NCBI GenBank assembly: GCA_020443075.1
Contig: JAGRIU010000034.1
Location: 87,421-143,340 of the forward strand
Length of the DNA stretch: 55,920 nucleotides
Reading direction: 5' to 3'
Origin: Alphaproteobacteria bacterium
Lineage (GTDB): Bacteria > Pseudomonadota > Alphaproteobacteria > Micavibrionales > Micavibrionaceae
Position numbers and translations under genes: made by a program. Positions 17,853 to 27,066 of the stretch are shown here, piece by piece (position 1 is the stretch's first letter; every line of letters starts with the position of its first letter). The notes under the pieces are model-generated. The model was not told where the DNA came from, did no database searches, and saw only the letters and a list, made by a program, of their open reading frames with translations.

Positions 17853-18583
17853 TGCGCAAGCCCCTGTAAGCCGTAACCAATGCCATAGGCTAGCCCGGCG
17901 GCACTCAGGCCGATGGCCAGTGTTTCAAACCCGTGCCATAACCAGCTATGCACTGACCACAGGCTTTTTGCCGCCCCGATCAGGAAAAACGTCATAGCCG
18001 ATAAAAACAAGGCCAAAGGAAAAGCAACGCCAAGATCAACGCCCAAAAGATACGGCAGCAAAGGCATAGCGCCGCAAATCATAAACGATAAAAACGTAAA
18101 TAAAGCCGCTTTAAAAGCAGAAGGTTGATGACCGGACAGCCCGTATTCTTCGACCATCATCACATCCAGCCAGAGATCTCGGTCGCGCGTGATGGTAGCC
18201 ACAATCTTCTCCAGAGCATCGCCCTCGAACCCCTTGGAGGCATAAATCTGGCGCACTTCTTCGCGCTCGCCTTCGGGGTAGCGCTCGATATGCGAAATCT
18301 CGATAGCCCGCAGGCGCTCGTAATTATCGCTATCGGTCTTCGTGCCGCTATAACACCCCGCCGCCATCGAAAACCCGTCCCCGACCAGATTAGCCAGCCC
18401 CAAAATCACGATCACAATTGGCGATAAGCCAGCCCCGACAACCCCGGCCACCACGGCAAAGGTTGTGACAACCCCGTCAATCCCGCCATAGACCCATTCT
18501 TTCAGATAAGGCGAGGACGGGCTCTCGCTCAGGCGCGCGCGAATGGCCTCGGGGGTATGTTGGTGCTCGTGCAATAAACTCAT
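17849..18583 (-). CDS. VIT1/CCC1-family membrane transporter (iron/manganese)
   Basis: A 244-residue membrane protein. N-terminal LKEWVYGGIDGVVTTFAVVA is the signature start of VIT1/CCC1 proteins. GLANLVGDGFSMAAGCYSGTKT is the conserved second helix region with the GDxxSM motif, followed by a long charged cytoplasmic loop (residues about 85-145). C-terminal helices are FLSFMICGAMPLLPYLLGV, LALFLSAMTFFLIGAA and GLSAAGLAYGIGYGL. Family members move Fe2+ or Mn2+ out of the cytoplasm; the ion is not determinable here. Overlaps the downstream methyltransferase gene by 4 bases. Confidence 0.85.
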   Translation of the reverse strand: MSLLHEHQHTPEAIRARLSESPSSPYLKEWVYGGIDGVVTTFAVVAGVVGAGLSPIVIVILGLANLVGDGFSMAAGCYSGTKTDSDNYERLRAIEISHIERYPEGEREEVRQIYASKGFEGDALEKIVATITRDRDLWLDVMMVEEYGLSGHQPSAFKAALFTFLSFMICGAMPLLPYLLGVDLGVAFPLALFLSAMTFFLIGAAKSLWSVHSWLWHGFETLAIGLSAAGLAYGIGYGLQGLAQ

Positions 18584-18743
18584 ATTAAATCTGCCGATCC
18601 GGTAAATACCGGCTTTTGTAACACAGTCATTGTGAAAAAAACATCCGGCTTTTTAATTCTTCTTTACTTAAAAGAATGTTCAGAGCAGATTTCTTCTGTT
18701 AAGAGCTGCGGAATATAACGACGAATACCTGAGGGCTTGAGGC

Positions 18744-20429
18744 GTGCTGTCGACGACATTTACACCGAAATTATTTTCTCTGCTGCGCCAGGGCTATATG
18801 CTGGAAACGCTAAAAGCCGATATGCTGGCCGGTCTGACCGTGGCCATTGTGGCGCTGCCGCTGGCCATGGCCTTGGCAATCGCCAGCGGGGCATCACCGG
18901 ATAAAGGGCTGGTAACCGCAGTCATCGCCGGATTTTTGATTTCGTTTCTGGGCGGCTCCAGAGTGCAAATTGGCGGCCCGACAGGCGCGTTTATTGTCGT
19001 CGTCTTTAGTGTAATTGCTGATCATGGCTATGATGGGTTGGTGCTGGCAACGATGCTGGCGGGCATCATCTTGATTATCGCCGGATATGCCAAATTCGGA
19101 CAGGTCATCAAATATATCCCCTATCCTGTGATTACAGGCTTTACCACGGGGATTGCCGTGATCATTGCCACGTCCCAGATTAAAGATTTTTTGGGGTTGA
19201 AAATAGGCCAGGTTCCGGCAGATTTCATACCCAAATGGTACTTCTATTTTGAACATATAGAGACGTTCGATGCTCTGACCTTAATCATAGGTTTGATGAC
19301 TTTAGCGATTATTTTGATTTTAAAACGGTTTACGCCGAAATGGCCCAGCTATCTGATAGCGATCATCCTGATTTCGGGACTGGTCTATATGCTGCAAATC
19401 CCGGTCACAACGATTGGCCTGCGCTATCCCGATATTCCATCGGGTTTGCCGCTGCCGGAGCTCCCGGTTTGGAACACGGAAAAGTTTTTGGAAATTATTC
19501 CGGCGGCCTTCACCATCGCCTTTTTGGCCGGTATAGAAGCGCTGCTCTCGGCCACGGTCGCAGACGGAATGACAGGATACAAACACCGCTCCAATCAGGA
19601 ACTGGTAGCTCAAGGCGCCGCCAATGTCGCTTCGGCCTTGTTTGGTGGTTTGCCGGCCACAGGCGCGATCGCCCGGACGGCAACCAATATCAAATCCGGC
19701 GGCAAGACCCCTATGGCTGGAATTTTCCACGCGGCATTTATTCTGATCTTCATTCTGTTTTTAACCGGAGTGATAGCCTACATCCCTTTGGCCGCGCTCT
19801 CGGCGATATTATTTATCGTGGCCTGGAATATGAGCGAAATAAAACACTTCATCCATATTTTCCGTTTGTCAAAAAGTGATCGCTTGGTGATGATCCTGAC
19901 GTTTTCGCTCACGGTTCTCGTCGATCTAACGGTTGCGATCGGTGTCGGCGTGACCTTGGCGTCTTTGCTGTTTATGCACCAAATGAGCCAATCGGCAACG
20001 CTGTACGCGCAGGGTCGGAAAATCCGCGACACATCCGGCGAACAGAGAAAAGAAGAAGATACCCAGCGTGATGAACTACCTGAAGGAGTCGAAGTCTTCA
20101 GAATTACAGGTCCGATCTTTTTTGGCATGGCCGATAAAATGCTCGAAACTATGCAGGCCATCGGCGAAATGCCAAAGACTCTGATCGTGCGGATGAAATT
20201 AGTTCCGTATATGGATGTAGCGGGACTAAATGCTCTGGAAAATATGATCAAAACCTGTCAAAGCAAAGGCAGTCAGGTTATCTTGAGCGGCCTGCAACCC
20301 CAGCCCAAAGACATGTTGAACAAAGATGGCGTCCGCGATGATCAGAAAAACATATTCATCGTCGGCAACTACGAAGAGGCCATCGCGCTGTCTTTAAAAC
20401 TCTCGCAGGACAATCAATCGCCGGAGTGA
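18744..20429 (+). CDS. SulP-family anion transporter with STAS domain
   Basis: A 561-residue SLC26/SulP protein. Membrane domain residues about 20-420: LKADMLAGLTVAIVALPLAM, GGSRVQIGGPTGAFIVVVFS and GLPATGAIARTATNIKSGGK are family signatures. A cytoplasmic STAS domain covers about 445-555 (GVEVFRITGPIFFGMADKM, RMKLVPYMDVAGLNALE). The family carries sulfate, bicarbonate or other anions; the substrate is not readable. GTG start (18744) preceded by GAGGG 9 bases upstream. It converges with the sulfide-linked minus-strand operon (16-base gap), so a sulfate or sulfite link is possible but unproven. Confidence 0.88.
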   Translation: MLSTTFTPKLFSLLRQGYMLETLKADMLAGLTVAIVALPLAMALAIASGASPDKGLVTAVIAGFLISFLGGSRVQIGGPTGAFIVVVFSVIADHGYDGLVLATMLAGIILIIAGYAKFGQVIKYIPYPVITGFTTGIAVIIATSQIKDFLGLKIGQVPADFIPKWYFYFEHIETFDALTLIIGLMTLAIILILKRFTPKWPSYLIAIILISGLVYMLQIPVTTIGLRYPDIPSGLPLPELPVWNTEKFLEIIPAAFTIAFLAGIEALLSATVADGMTGYKHRSNQELVAQGAANVASALFGGLPATGAIARTATNIKSGGKTPMAGIFHAAFILIFILFLTGVIAYIPLAALSAILFIVAWNMSEIKHFIHIFRLSKSDRLVMILTFSLTVLVDLTVAIGVGVTLASLLFMHQMSQSATLYAQGRKIRDTSGEQRKEEDTQRDELPEGVEVFRITGPIFFGMADKMLETMQAIGEMPKTLIVRMKLVPYMDVAGLNALENMIKTCQSKGSQVILSGLQPQPKDMLNKDGVRDDQKNIFIVGNYEEAIALSLKLSQDNQSPE

Positions 20430-20445
20430 GCTCCGGGCGGCCTGA

Positions 20446-21948
20446 TTAAAAAGAATAACGCACGCTGGCATAGATATTACTGTTGTCTTCCAACTGTCCG
20501 AAGAACGTGCTGCGTTTTTGACCATAGAAAATATTGCCGCCCGCTTCCGCCGTCCACTGGTCGTTCAGCTTGTATTTAACCTTCGGGCGCGCATAACCGT
20601 CGCGCTCGCTGGGCGACCAAAAATTAAACAAGGACAGAGTCAAATCCTGATTCATCATCATTTTCGTCAGGCGCACGGTCACGACTTGCCGGTTTTCCCG
20701 CGGCAAAGGCGATCCGGCGGGCGCATTGCGTTTCAGCGCGTCATAATCCAAAGTGCGTTCAAGATTATATTGCACGCCGCCCGTGAGCTCGGTCGCTAGT
20801 TCCTGTTCATAACCGGCGAGAAAGCGGAATTGATCGTTCGGCATCACCGGATTGACCCCGCTGTTATCATCGCGGCTATCATAATAGGCCGTTTCGAGAT
20901 TGCCGATCCCGGCCGCCACAGGCCCGCGCACGCTCGCACCATAGACAGAAAGCCGCGGGAATACGGCGCGCACATTGGCTTGATCCAGACCTTGCGGGTT
21001 TTTCCAGTAGCCGTCATAGAAATACAGCGCCGTTTCATACGCGCCGATATTGCGGTATAGCCGCGCCGACCATTCATCTTCGGCAAACCAGTCGGATCGT
21101 GGATCGGTTTTTAAAACATTGGAACGTCCGGCCACATTGCCTACGAATGGATTGTAAACGCTTATGCGCGCGCCGTCGGAAAAACGGTCGGAGTCAAAAT
21201 TCGGCGTATAAACCACATCCAGATTGGCCAGATCGCTAAAGAATGAAGTTTTCAACGCATCGGACGGCGCTTTGAGATACTCTTCATCGCGGCCGATGAA
21301 AAAAGAGTCAAAATCTTTCGGGAACAAATCGTTGAGGAAAACCATATCTCCGGTCCCCCAGGTTAGAATCTGCCGTCCGGCCTTGATATCCATGAAATCG
21401 GTGGCGCGCCAGCTCACGAACGCCTCGCGCAGATCGACCCAGCCATCGCCGTTATCCAGATCCACCGCCCAGCGGTCCGCCACCGGATCGGCCACAAAAT
21501 CAGCCGTCACGCGTGCGCTTACCCCATAATCCCAGAATTTTTCACCTTGGAGCTGCAAGCGCGCTTCGCCAATGCTGGCGCGTTTTTCGTAAGGTTGACC
21601 GGCCAGACGGGCCCCGGCGCGGATCTCGAAAAACCCGCTAAAGGGCAGGGCAGACCCGCCATCGTCAAAGCCTGTATCGGTATCCTGATAAACGCTGCTC
21701 TCATCCATCACCAGCCCTTCGGGCAGACCCGGTTCATCGGTTGGTGCGCTGTTGTCGCCCATATCCAGACCTGCGGGCAGCGAAGGCTCACTGCTACCGC
21801 CCAATCCTACGGGTAATGACGGCTCCGAGGAGGCCACCGGAGCGCCGCCGCCAAGACCAAGCGGCAATGCAGGCTCTTCAGCCTGCACTGTGAAAAAAGG
21901 GTAAAGACTGGCCGAAAAAACGACCGCCGTTAAAAGAGCGTATCTCAT
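20446..21948 (-). CDS. Outer-membrane beta-barrel protein (DUF1302-like) with N-terminal EPxLPxGL repeats
   Basis: A 500-residue exported protein with signal peptide (RYALLTAVVFSASLYPFFTVQA). A linker of four short repeats comes next: EPALPLGLGG, EPSLPVGLGG, EPSLPAGLDM, EPGLPEGLVM. The beta-barrel begins near residue 105 (LPFSGFFEIRAGARL) and ends with a terminal Phe (NIYASVRYSF), the usual outer-membrane insertion signal. DIKAGRQILTWGTGDMVFLN resembles the central part of DUF1302 barrels, which often accompany LolA-like and MMPL genes, as here. Last gene of the operon; overlaps the LolA-like gene by one base. Confidence 0.75.
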   Translation of the reverse strand: MRYALLTAVVFSASLYPFFTVQAEEPALPLGLGGGAPVASSEPSLPVGLGGSSEPSLPAGLDMGDNSAPTDEPGLPEGLVMDESSVYQDTDTGFDDGGSALPFSGFFEIRAGARLAGQPYEKRASIGEARLQLQGEKFWDYGVSARVTADFVADPVADRWAVDLDNGDGWVDLREAFVSWRATDFMDIKAGRQILTWGTGDMVFLNDLFPKDFDSFFIGRDEEYLKAPSDALKTSFFSDLANLDVVYTPNFDSDRFSDGARISVYNPFVGNVAGRSNVLKTDPRSDWFAEDEWSARLYRNIGAYETALYFYDGYWKNPQGLDQANVRAVFPRLSVYGASVRGPVAAGIGNLETAYYDSRDDNSGVNPVMPNDQFRFLAGYEQELATELTGGVQYNLERTLDYDALKRNAPAGSPLPRENRQVVTVRLTKMMMNQDLTLSLFNFWSPSERDGYARPKVKYKLNDQWTAEAGGNIFYGQKRSTFFGQLEDNSNIYASVRYSF

Positions 21949-22745
21949 TATCTCTTAATATACTGGTTAGGGGGTTGGCGCAAATAGCGTTCGGTGAAAA
22001 TATCCTCCGGCAGGCCGACATCATATTTCACATCGCTATAGGTCAAAACGGTTTCCCCACCGGAGCGCAAATCCTTCATTTTGCCCATGGTCACGGTCGG
22101 ATACCCTTGGATAGTCTCGACCTTCTCGGCCGTCGCCTCGCGGTATTTCGTCCCGTTTTTATCGTAGAACTCGATTTTTACCGGAATAAAGCTCTGCTTG
22201 TGGATATAGCTCTTGTAAGAACTGAACTCCACGAGATTGGGCTTTTTCGGTACGCTTTTAACAACGTAGTAATTATCCGTTGTCTCTACGAGCTCATGCT
22301 TGTCCTCATCCGGATTACGCCCGGACACATCTTCATAGAAAAAGTGCGAACCGACAAAGCTGGTACGCTCGTCGCTGGCGGCAATACGCTTCACAAGATC
22401 CAGAGCCGGCAAATATAACCAGCGGTCGTCATCCGCCCCGACATGCTTCCACACCATAAAGGCGGTTTTGTTTACATCGGCCGGACGGTTGAAATACACA
22501 TAGAATTTCTGCTCTTTATCACCAGAGCCGATATCTTTGCGCAGGATAACAAAGTCGCGCGTACGCTTACGCCCTTGTGCATCGGTGATTTCCATTTTGA
22601 CGCGGGCGCGCCCGTCCTCGCCTTTATAGTAGGCTGCATTGTTGGCCTTGGCTACGATGTCATTGACATCGGCGGCCCATGCAGGCGCAAAAGACAAACC
22701 CAAAGCCAGTGTGGAAACAGATAGCGCAGTTAAAAGTTTTCTCAT
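21948..22745 (-). CDS. LolA-like outer-membrane lipoprotein-sorting protein
   Basis: A 265-residue periplasmic protein with a signal peptide (LLTALSVSTLALGLSFAPAWA, then ADVNDIV). The mature part follows the pattern of LolA/LolB-fold, COG2834-type proteins: RVKMEITDAQGRKRTRDFVI, FYVYFNRPADVNKTAFMVWK, RWLYLPALDLVKRIAASD, SFVGSHFFYEDVSGR. These proteins bind lipid in a half-barrel and commonly pair with MMPL/RND exporters. It overlaps the exporter gene by 4 bases (ATGA) and the barrel gene by one base, so the three are tightly coupled and likely act together. Confidence 0.85.
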   Translation of the reverse strand: MRKLLTALSVSTLALGLSFAPAWAADVNDIVAKANNAAYYKGEDGRARVKMEITDAQGRKRTRDFVILRKDIGSGDKEQKFYVYFNRPADVNKTAFMVWKHVGADDDRWLYLPALDLVKRIAASDERTSFVGSHFFYEDVSGRNPDEDKHELVETTDNYYVVKSVPKKPNLVEFSSYKSYIHKQSFIPVKIEFYDKNGTKYREATAEKVETIQGYPTVTMGKMKDLRSGGETVLTYSDVKYDVGLPEDIFTERYLRQPPNQYIKR

Positions 22746-25351
22746 GAGGCGCTCCTTTCTTTTTTAAACAGGACCTTTTCTAATATTGTGATCAATGCTG
22801 GCAAGATCAAGAGAGTGGCGACCCCGGCAAAAAGCAAAATCGCGGAAATGAAGAAGCCAACAGTCTTATACGGCACCAGCGGCGCAAAGAGCAAAGGCGT
22901 AAAGCCAACGCCAATGACAATCACATTGCGGGCAATCGCGCGTGCAGGCTCGCCAAAGACAACGGGAATAGTTTCTTTCCAGTTCGGCTTATCCTTGGCC
23001 GCCTCGCGGCTGCGCGCCAGAAAGTGAATAGCGTAATCCACCGCCAGACCCAAAGACAGGGAAGACAGCACCGCCACAGGCATATCGTAGTCTTTCCCCA
23101 CCAGACCGATAATTCCGTAGATAAAGGCAATTGTAACGCTCAAAGGGACCATGGAGAGCGCCCCCCAATAGACAGAGCGGAACAGGACAATCATCATAAT
23201 CAACACAATCACGAACGATCCCAAAAAGGCTTCGGCCATGCCTGATACCATTTTATCCTGCCAGATGACATTGATATAGGTCAGCCCGAACCAGTTATGA
23301 TTGACAGCCACGGGCGCAGGATTTTGTGCAAAGAACGTATCCACGGCTTTGATCACTTTACCCATATCCTTGTTATCGCCGCTCTTGAGCTGGATCCACA
23401 AAACAGTCTTATCATAGGACGGCGTTGTGAAATGCCACAGATCATCGGGGCGGTGCGAGTTTTGATAGGTGATCAAAGTCTGCGCCACCGCATTTTGCGT
23501 ATCGGGGATGCGGTAAGCCTCCTCCTTGCCGAGGAACAACTCGCGGTGCACGGTCTTGACAATGTCCGGCAAAGCATTGGATTTACCGACCAGACCGGTG
23601 CTCAGAAGATACGCTTGCAGCTTCTCGACATAGCCCAGCATATCGGGCTGTTTAAAGAGCTGGATCTGCGCGGTGGCCTGATCAACGACCGACGCCAGCT
23701 CATCCCATGCATAATAGGTTTCATCATCGGCGGCTTCGTCCTGACGCTCATAAATATAGTTTTTCACACCCTCGACCCCGCCATCCAAAGAGGCCAGATC
23801 GGCTTGCAATTGTTTGCTCTGTGCACTGGGGCGCAGACCAAGCTCGCGTGTCAACGTATCTTTGAATTGCTGCCCCAAATCGGCTTGGGGTGATAGCTCC
23901 AGATACGCCATATAGGTTCCCGCAAACCGCTTGTTAAGCTCGCGGTCGGCCACGCGGATATCATGGCTGGGACTAAACCATTTCACAGGATTGTCGTTGA
24001 TCTGGATACGGGAAATCCCGTAAGCGGATATACCGAACATCACCAGCATCACCAGTAAAATCAACTTGGCATGCGTATAGGTAGCAGGCCCGAGTTTTTT
24101 CAGGATTTTCGCCAAAGGAGAAGCCGCATCGGCTTCTTCGTGTCCTTGCAGGCCAAAGCCCGAAAGGGACTCTTCTTTCATGAGCATGATATAGGCCGGA
24201 ACCAGCGTGACTGTGAAAAACCAGGCCGCAAAGACCCCCAGTGCAATGAAAATACCAAACACCTGCACAGGCGGGATCGGCGTGAAGGCCAAAGAGCCGA
24301 AACCCGCCGCCGTCGTCAAAGACGTGAAAAGCATGGGCTTGGAGAGCTCTTCCATGACATGATCGAGCGTTTTGCGACGGTCTTTATATTTCGGATATCC
24401 GTCAAAAAAGTCCGAGAGAATATGCACCGCATCCAAAACGGCAATCGGCATGATAAAGACAGGGATCATCGAACTCATGATATGTACGGTATGGCCCGTC
24501 ATCACCAGCAAGCCCATCGTGAAAATGACCGAGACCATCGCCACAATCATCGGCGCGATAATCAGTTTCACGCTCTTAAAGAAATACCACATCAGCGCAA
24601 AAATAAGTGCCATCGCCATCGGCGCGGAAATGGCCATCTGGATGAACATCTCCACCCCGAACGTATCCTGCGCGACGGGCAGGCCGGTGATATAATACTG
24701 ATCGCCGCTATTCTCGAAAGTTGCGATTTTATCACGGAGCTGCTGCGAAACTTTATAGCTGATATTTTTAGAGGTAATTGGAATGTAAAGCGCCAAAGCC
24801 TTCCCGTCACCGGAAACCAGCGTGTCTTTGAGAAACGGCAGGTTCATGGCCTTTTGCCCGATAGCCTGCGCCTCGCCTTCGGTTTGCGGCGGCTGCGCCA
24901 TCAGCCATTCGAACTGCACGGTCCCCAGACCGCCTTGCTCGATATTATCGACATTCGAGGGCGAGAGGATATCGACTTCCAAAACCCCTTCATTTTCACC
25001 TTGATCGTTCTGCCATGTAATGGTGCGGGCAAACTCACCAAGATCATAAATATTTTTCAGGGATTGGACGTTAAAAACGCCGTGCGGGTTGCCTTCATTG
25101 ACGACGCCGACGACGATAATATCATGCAGCGTATATTCTTTTTTACGTTCGTTATGAAACACGCGCACCGGCTCATCGGCGCTGAGCATGTTTTCCGGAT
25201 CCGTATCAATCGACAGTGCCGGCAAAAACGGTATGGCTTTGGGAAACAGGCTCGGCAGAGCCACACCGAGAATAAACAAGAAACTCAGTAAAGCCGCCAT
25301 CCGCATAAACAGCTTTGGCTTTTCTGAAGCAATTTCCGGTAAATATTTCAT
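22742..25351 (-). CDS. MMPL/RND-superfamily exporter
   Basis: An 869-residue inner-membrane protein from the ATG at 25351, which has GGAG 5-8 bases upstream; the frame extends further upstream but that segment reads through the sqr gene's 3' end. Topology: TM1 near residue 20, large periplasmic loop about 45-240, and a five-helix SSD-like block (AISAPMAMALIFALMWYFF, IAPMIVAMVSVIFTMGLLVM). A second periplasmic loop about 455-690 and a second membrane block (YDMPVAVLSSLSLGLAVDYA; ending ILLFAGVATLLILPALITIL) follow. This duplicated layout is that of COG1033-type exporters moving lipids or hydrophobic compounds. No membrane-fusion partner is present; the LolA-like protein may be the periplasmic carrier. 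Confidence 0.9.
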   Translation of the reverse strand: MKYLPEIASEKPKLFMRMAALLSFLFILGVALPSLFPKAIPFLPALSIDTDPENMLSADEPVRVFHNERKKEYTLHDIIVVGVVNEGNPHGVFNVQSLKNIYDLGEFARTITWQNDQGENEGVLEVDILSPSNVDNIEQGGLGTVQFEWLMAQPPQTEGEAQAIGQKAMNLPFLKDTLVSGDGKALALYIPITSKNISYKVSQQLRDKIATFENSGDQYYITGLPVAQDTFGVEMFIQMAISAPMAMALIFALMWYFFKSVKLIIAPMIVAMVSVIFTMGLLVMTGHTVHIMSSMIPVFIMPIAVLDAVHILSDFFDGYPKYKDRRKTLDHVMEELSKPMLFTSLTTAAGFGSLAFTPIPPVQVFGIFIALGVFAAWFFTVTLVPAYIMLMKEESLSGFGLQGHEEADAASPLAKILKKLGPATYTHAKLILLVMLVMFGISAYGISRIQINDNPVKWFSPSHDIRVADRELNKRFAGTYMAYLELSPQADLGQQFKDTLTRELGLRPSAQSKQLQADLASLDGGVEGVKNYIYERQDEAADDETYYAWDELASVVDQATAQIQLFKQPDMLGYVEKLQAYLLSTGLVGKSNALPDIVKTVHRELFLGKEEAYRIPDTQNAVAQTLITYQNSHRPDDLWHFTTPSYDKTVLWIQLKSGDNKDMGKVIKAVDTFFAQNPAPVAVNHNWFGLTYINVIWQDKMVSGMAEAFLGSFVIVLIMMIVLFRSVYWGALSMVPLSVTIAFIYGIIGLVGKDYDMPVAVLSSLSLGLAVDYAIHFLARSREAAKDKPNWKETIPVVFGEPARAIARNVIVIGVGFTPLLFAPLVPYKTVGFFISAILLFAGVATLLILPALITILEKVLFKKERSAS

Positions 25352-25373
25352 AAACTCTCCATGGTTAAAATAA

Positions 25374-26657
25374 TCACAGCTTCTGGCGTTTGCGAATGCC
25401 CAAGAAGCGCAGCATATATTTCTCATATAGCGGCGAAACGGAACCCGTTTTGACCTTGCGCAGGAAGTACCATTCGAACAAAATCTTGCCCCAGTGTACC
25501 CATTTTCCCCCGCGCATCCACGCCACATTACGCGGCGGAATTTGTGGAATAGCCACAAACGCCACGCCGGTATCGCCCATATCGGCCAAACAAATCGCAT
25601 TCCACGTTGCCTTGCTGCTCGGCTCTCGGCCTTTGCAAATATCAATGATATTGTGCGCCGTAGCGGCCACCATAGATTCAATCATATACCCGGTTTTGGG
25701 CACGCCCGTAGGAACGGGAGTCGCTTCTTGTGGGGCAATCGCCACGCACACGCCGACAGAAAAAATATTTTTATAGGTCGGGTTACGCTGGTATTCGTCG
25801 ATAATGACAAACCCCTTATCATTCACCAATCCTTCAACGCCGACGATCGCATCCACACCGGCAAAAGACGGCAACATCATCGAATAGCCGAACGGCAATT
25901 CGTGTTGCTTTTTCGGCGCGCCGTTTTCATCATGTTCGGTAACATACATCATGCCATCCTCGACTTTATCGACGCTGGCATTGCAAATCCATTTGATGTC
26001 ACGTTTGCGCAGTTCGCTCTCCAGCATGCCTTTGGAATCGCCAACCCCGCCAAGCCCCAAATGTCCGATATAGGGCTCGGAGGTTACATAGGTCATCGGC
26101 ACTTTATGGCGCAGCCCGGCCTTGACCAGATCGCGGTGCATAATAAAAGCATGCTCGTAAGCCGGACCAAAGCACGACGCGCCCTGTACGGCGCCGACAA
26201 TAATAGGCCGCGGATCTTTTTTAAACTCTACCCAGGCCTCACTCGCTGTAACCGCGTGATCGACATGACAAACCGATTGAGTATAACCGCCATGTGGCCC
26301 CAGCCCTTCAACGCGCTCAAACGCCAAACGCGGCCCTGTGGCCACGACCAAGAAGTCATAGTCAACGTTTCGCCCGTCAACGAGCTCAACTTTGTTGTCT
26401 GTGGGGTGAACCTTTTTTGCCGCCACCGGAATAAAATCGATATTCTTTTTCTTTAAATAAGGGGCCAGCGGCACTTCAATCTGTTGGCGTTTGCGCCAGC
26501 CCACGCCGACCCACGGGTTAGACGGCACAAAGTGAAAGGTCGGCGAATCGGAAATCACCGTAATCTTATGTCCATCCTTGCGTGAGCAGGCCGCGCGCAT
26601 GTCATACGCCATGGAAACGCCGCCAATTCCTCCGCCTAAAACTACGATATGTGCCAT
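25374..26657 (-). CDS. sqr: Sulfide:quinone oxidoreductase
   Basis: FAD enzyme at the inner membrane oxidising sulfide to sulfane sulfur and reducing quinone. From the ATG at 26657 it is 427 residues, like the Acidithiobacillus-type enzyme, which it closely resembles throughout. FAD-binding GGGIGGVSMAYDM lies at the N-terminus, followed by FHFVPSNPWVGVGWRKR. The three cysteines of that enzyme type are present at C130 (SVCHVDHA), C162 (GASCFGPAYE) and C356 (NAICLADMG). PTGVPKTGYMIESMV and the amphipathic C-terminal region complete it. It lies 54 bases after the DUF2892 gene and 22 bases before the exporter gene; the divergent ArsR-type regulator is a likely controller. Confidence 0.92.
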   Translation of the reverse strand: MAHIVVLGGGIGGVSMAYDMRAACSRKDGHKITVISDSPTFHFVPSNPWVGVGWRKRQQIEVPLAPYLKKKNIDFIPVAAKKVHPTDNKVELVDGRNVDYDFLVVATGPRLAFERVEGLGPHGGYTQSVCHVDHAVTASEAWVEFKKDPRPIIVGAVQGASCFGPAYEHAFIMHRDLVKAGLRHKVPMTYVTSEPYIGHLGLGGVGDSKGMLESELRKRDIKWICNASVDKVEDGMMYVTEHDENGAPKKQHELPFGYSMMLPSFAGVDAIVGVEGLVNDKGFVIIDEYQRNPTYKNIFSVGVCVAIAPQEATPVPTGVPKTGYMIESMVAATAHNIIDICKGREPSSKATWNAICLADMGDTGVAFVAIPQIPPRNVAWMRGGKWVHWGKILFEWYFLRKVKTGSVSPLYEKYMLRFLGIRKRQKL

Positions 26658-26711
26658 TTCGAGATGCCCTTTCCCTGAAAAACCAGCAGGCCAAACAACC
26701 ATGGCGTGCTC

Positions 26712-26915
26712 TTATTTAAAAGCTTCCCCCGGCTTAAAGCCCGCTTTTTTTAAGATCATGGCCAGCGGACAAAACCCGGTGAACGCAGCTTGAAACATAT
26801 TCAACCCCACAAAGCCGGTCAGAAAGAACCATCCGGGGTGAATAAAATATCCTAAACCCAAACTTGCAAGAATCACAAGCCCGGCGAATGCAAAAATAAA
26901 ACGGTCGATATTCAT
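26712..26915 (-). CDS. DUF2892 (YgaP-type) small membrane protein
   Basis: A 67-residue protein starting at ATG with GGAG 11 bases upstream. [19 protein letters not shown] and [20 protein letters not shown] form two membrane helices, followed by the conserved [13 protein letters not shown]. This matches DUF2892, the membrane tail of rhodanese YgaP and a common stand-alone partner in BigR/SqrR-controlled sulfide-detoxification operons. First gene of the operon and the one nearest the regulator's operator-like repeats. Confidence 0.85.
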   Translation of the reverse strand: MNIDRFIFAFAGLVILASLGLGYFIHPGWFFLTGFVGLNMFQAAFTGFCPLAMILKKAGFKPGEAFK

Positions 26916-26930
26916 TGACGAAGCTCCTCT

Positions 26931-26946
26931 CTTATATTAGTATAAG
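26931..26946. promoter_or_regulatory. Operator-like inverted repeat in the sqr operon promoter
   Basis: CTTATA-TTAG-TATAAG, a perfect 6-4-6 inverted repeat, lies 16-31 bases upstream of the DUF2892 ATG. Read on the minus strand it contains TATACT, a plausible -10 box, so a bound repressor would block RNA polymerase. A site for the neighbouring ArsR-type regulator is the natural guess. Confidence 0.5.
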
Positions 26947-26980
26947 GTAAATTACATTTTTTTTATATACAAATCAATCC

Positions 26981-26998
26981 TGCAATGCACAAATTGCA
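26981..26998. promoter_or_regulatory. Second inverted repeat in the divergent spacer
   Basis: TGCAAT-GCACAA-ATTGCA, a perfect 6-6-6 inverted repeat, lies about 70 bases before the regulator start. It may be an autoregulatory operator; its sequence differs from the repeat at 26931, so both need not bind the same protein. Confidence 0.35.
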
Positions 26999-27066
26999 AA
27001 AAAGGACGAAAAAAATGGATTTAAACGAGAGAAAGACCAAATCGTAGCAAAACGATGGAGGGCACA

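Noticed and set aside
24071..25291. Long plus-strand open frame (406 codons) opposite the MMPL gene
   Set aside because: Lies wholly antisense to a clear exporter gene; the translation is His/Arg/Gln-rich low-quality sequence without domains, typical of a shadow frame.
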